NCBI GenBank assembly: GCA_947178475.1
Contig: CAMWYM010000016.1
Coordinates: 1-36,683 of the forward strand
Reading direction: 5' to 3'
Length of the DNA: 36,683 nt
From: an uncultured Clostridium sp.
GTDB lineage: Bacteria; Bacillota; Clostridia; Lachnospirales; Lachnospiraceae
Of the stretch, positions 34,988-36,683 are shown piece by piece. The notes beneath the pieces are model-generated. The model was not told where the DNA came from, made no database searches, and saw only the letters and a program-made list of their open reading frames with translations. The translations under genes were made by a program, and so were the position numbers. Every line of letters begins with the position of its first letter. The stretch's first letter is position 1.

Positions 34988-35190
34988 GCCTGCAAGCACC
35001 CAAGGATAGTCGTTTGCAACCGTTGGTGACATTATATAATAATATGCGCTTGCCCGCACTTCGTGCTGCTGCAACCGCTTCAAACATTCGCTTTCCGGAC
35101 TATCGTCCTCCAAGCTCATGTTTGTTTACCCAGCAAATAAACGACTATCCTTGCCTGCAAGCACCCAAGGATAGTCGTTTGCCTGCTGGG
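34988..35190. repeat. Repeat cluster: 30-bp duplication and 25-bp-arm hairpin
   Basis: A 30-bp sequence starting GCCTGCAAGCACC occurs identically at 34988-35017 and 35153-35182. The second copy is half of a hairpin with 25-bp arms (35129-35153 and 35166-35190, 22 of 25 matching) and a 12-nt loop. Next to the first copy (35018-35032) lies a GTTGGTGACAT end like that of the 61-bp repeats. A frame of 79 codons (34880-35119, minus) crosses this area; it lacks a ribosome binding site and its MSPTVAND part comes from the repeat, so I do not call it a gene. Confidence 0.6.
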
Positions 35191-35203
35191 ATTATTCTAT
35201 CAT

Positions 35204-35264
35204 AATGAAGCTCGCTGATGCTCGCGCAGGTCATCAACCTCCGCTTTGCTTCGGTTGGTGACAT
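35204..35264 (-). repeat. 61-bp intergenic repeat, copy 3, with 11-bp flanking repeat
   Basis: This third copy is flanked by ATTCTATCATA at 35194-35204 and 35263-35273, an 11-bp direct repeat overlapping its last bases and resembling a target duplication. Read on the minus strand it is open as MSPTEAKRRLMTCASISELH and continues 19 codons into the hairpin repeat. It lies 58 bp upstream of the amidase start. Confidence 0.75.
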
Positions 35265-35322
35265 TCTATCATATATATCGGCATTTTTTCATATCCTGTT
35301 AATAAAGAGTTCGGAGCTGTTA

Positions 35323-36033
35323 ATGAATACTATGAAAAAATATTATATTCCGATCCTCTGCCTGATTCTTGCCCTGACTGCCTTTTTTTCTCTGTACAGC
35401 GGTGTTTATTCCAACGTTTTTACCTCAATAAGGAAATCAACGGTAATCGTCATTGACGTAGGTCACGGCGGTGTTGACCCCGGCAAGGTCAGCACCTCAG
35501 GAGTAGAAGAAAAAGACGTCAATCTGCAAATCGCACTCTATTTAAAGGATTATCTGATTGCCCAGGATTACACGGTATACCTGACCAGAGAAACTGACTG
35601 CGGTCTCTACGACGAAAATGTGAAAAACAAAAAGACCTCCGACTTAAATAACCGTATCCGTTTCTTTAAGGAAAAAAATGCCGATCTGGTAGTAAGCATC
35701 CATCAAAATAGCTTTCCAAGGGAAGATCAGCACGGTGCCCAGACCTTCTATCTTACCGGAAGCAGTCAGGGGAAAGTCTTTGCGGAAGCCGTACAAAATG
35801 CTCTGTTAAAATTTGATGACAGCAATACAAGGCTTGCCAAATCCTCCGACAGCTACTATCTGCTTAAACACTCACAGGTTCCCGCTATTATAATAGAGTG
35901 TGGTTTTTTGTCAAATCCGGCAGAAACAGCAAAGCTTACCGACAGCAATTACCAAAAACAGCTTGCCTATACTATCAGCCTCGGAATCTGCAGCTATGCC
36001 GGCAATTTTCCGAAAGAACAACCTCAAACCTGA
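35323..36033 (+). CDS. cwlD: CwlD-type N-acetylmuramoyl-L-alanine amidase
   Basis: The 236-residue protein is an Amidase_3 enzyme anchored by one N-terminal helix (ILCLILALTAFFSLYSG). Zinc ligands are visible: H in IDVGHGGVDPG, E in VEEKDVNLQ and H in VVSIHQNSF; the catalytic glutamate is in IIIECGFLSN. CwlD, of B. subtilis, helps make muramic delta-lactam in the spore cortex, and the single anchor plus bare catalytic domain fits it; vegetative amidases of the family are possible. GGAG six bases upstream supports the start at 35323; a longer frame from 35218 would run through the repeat. The mature part is of usual size. Confidence 0.87.
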   Translation: MNTMKKYYIPILCLILALTAFFSLYSGVYSNVFTSIRKSTVIVIDVGHGGVDPGKVSTSGVEEKDVNLQIALYLKDYLIAQDYTVYLTRETDCGLYDENVKNKKTSDLNNRIRFFKEKNADLVVSIHQNSFPREDQHGAQTFYLTGSSQGKVFAEAVQNALLKFDDSNTRLAKSSDSYYLLKHSQVPAIIIECGFLSNPAETAKLTDSNYQKQLAYTISLGICSYAGNFPKEQPQT

Positions 36034-36048
36034 TATTGCTTAGTGTAC

Positions 36049-36109
36049 AGTCCGTCACATCGATTTGACAGACATATCTAAAACGGACTGCCTCTACCGA
36101 GACAGTCCG
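36049..36109 (+). other. Alternative-pairing hairpins downstream of cwlD
   Basis: CAGTCCGT (36049), ACGGACTG (36083) and CAGTCCG (36103) can pair in two mutually exclusive ways (1 with 2 or 2 with 3). Such triples are seen in attenuators, but no gene follows within 200 bp on this strand. Confidence 0.35.
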
Positions 36110-36116
36110 AGTCACG

Positions 36117-36160
36117 CAATATGTATATCAGACATATTGTTCTTTACTTTTTATTTTTTA
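36117..36160 (+). terminator. Probable terminator of cwlD
   Basis: CAATATGT and ACATATTG form an 8-bp AT-rich stem (36117-36139) with a 7-nt loop, followed by TTCTTTACTTTTTATTTTTT. It is about 85 bp after the cwlD stop codon. The stem is weak, but the T-rich tail is long. Confidence 0.45.
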
Positions 36161-36338
36161 TGGAATAAAAGAAACATCTATTTATCTGCAAAAAGCTCAG
36201 ATTCTCTATATCCTTATGTATCTTGATTCCTGTAAGCGGCTTAGCCGCCTACCAACTCATTTTATCTCGGTTATCTCCGTTACTGTAAATATCACCGCCC
36301 TTCCTGTGTAAAGTCTGTAAGAGTCCATGTCCATCCGC

Positions 36339-36434
36339 TTAGGAGAACATTATTCTTTTATCTGTTGACCTGTAACTGTGTTTTGTGATGTACAGCACAA
36401 AGGTCGCAATCTGGCCAAAATTAATGAGTTCCAT
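36339..36434 (-). CDS. Candidate small hydrophobic toxin of a type I TA locus (31 aa)
   Basis: The short frame MELINFGQIATFVLYITKHS followed by YRSTDKRIMFS has a hydrophobic N-terminal half and basic tail, as in the putative holin-like toxins widespread in Clostridia. The DNA after the stop codon (to about 36190, minus strand) contains the GCGGTGATATTTACAGTAAC and GGAGATAACCGAGATAAAAT stretches that I recall as conserved just downstream of such toxins, where an antisense RNA overlaps. No strong ribosome binding site precedes the ATG, so the start is uncertain. A promoter at 36506-36534 could drive it. The assignment rests on memory of the family and needs checking; it may also be a decayed locus. 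Confidence 0.42.
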   Translation of the reverse strand: MELINFGQIATFVLYITKHSYRSTDKRIMFS

Positions 36435-36505
36435 TCCTATAGGTAGTAAATAACAGGTTCATCCGGATTCTGTTTGCGCGAACCTTATTGGGAAACTCTA
36501 CATAA

Positions 36506-36534
36506 ACTATACTAAAATCAATGTTCAAAAGCAA
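36506..36534 (-). promoter_or_regulatory. Promoter ahead of the small toxin-like frame
   Basis: TTGCTT and TATAGT are separated by 17 bp on the minus strand. The transcript would start near 36499 and run into a leader with an AGGTTC/GAACCT hairpin (about 36455-36486), then the small frame. 36535-36683 is AT-rich, and I see nothing else in it. Confidence 0.45.
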
Positions 36535-36683
36535 TTAAATAAGTTTGAAATATACTGACAAATTGATGAACTTTCTTTGAAAAATTTTTCAGAAATGGCA
36601 AAAAAAGAGTTATGTATTTTTTGTGAAAGACTTTACTTGTCTGAGATTTATGCTCAAATAGGATAGAAATCATTATGTTAAAT

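Noticed and set aside
34880..35119. 79-codon frame on the minus strand
   Set aside because: No ribosome binding site, and the middle part is repeat sequence; better explained as decayed repeat DNA.

Overview
The window looks like a chromosomal stretch of a motile, Gram-positive anaerobe of the Clostridia, most likely a Lachnospiraceae member of the Roseburia/Agathobacter/Lachnospira type. The grounds are a B. subtilis-like mbl-flhO-flhP gene order, a CwlD-type amidase, a complete F-type ATP synthase operon with Na+-type c-subunit residues, AGGAGG-type ribosome binding sites, and intergenic repeats. There are no rRNA, tRNA, CRISPR or phage genes. Nearly all genes are on the minus strand; the exceptions are a small XRE regulator (67-369), a TraX-family protein (14906-15562) and the amidase (35323-36033).

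Region 1 (1-7901) is the least familiar. An XRE regulator is followed by a minus-strand operon (4942 to 521) encoding a small secreted protein, a membrane-anchored ectodomain protein, two FtsX/MacB-like permease subunits, an ABC ATPase and a second anchored ectodomain protein. Upstream lie a second secreted protein (5291-5758), a BlaR1-like M56 metalloprotease with a non-penicillin-binding extracytoplasmic domain (5850-7274), and a BlaI-type repressor (7524-7901). I propose, as inference, that the M56/BlaI pair senses envelope stress or a peptide and controls the secreted proteins and the ABC system. The BlaI gene sits at the end of the flagellar operon.

Region 2 (7916-14713) holds cell-shape and flagellar rod genes (mbl-like mreB, flhO, flhP, flgJ-like), an 839-residue PAS/GAF sensor without an output domain, and a DivIVA-like coiled-coil protein. 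Region 3 (14906-20128) has the TraX-family membrane protein, a nitrilase-family amidase, and a two-component system with a large sensor kinase.

Region 4 (20340-29910) contains atpC-D-G-A-H-F-E-B-I-Z, preceded by rpiB and a Sua5-type threonylcarbamoyl-AMP synthase. A strong promoter lies just ahead of atpI. Region 5 (30111-34337) is a 1408-residue secreted protein with a C-type lectin domain carrying both EPN and WND motifs and a periodic array of Ig-like modules. Region 6 (34338-36683) is repeat-rich DNA, the CwlD-type amidase, and a candidate type I toxin locus.

Several repeat families are visible: a 61-bp repeat in three copies (one inside the atp operon), an inverted-repeat element in two copies (one with a 12-bp target duplication, lying in the 5' leader of the lectin protein gene), and a 29-nt stem-loop in three copies whose stems differ by compensating base changes. 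These repeats are probably the most novel content, with the M56/BlaI/ABC locus second.
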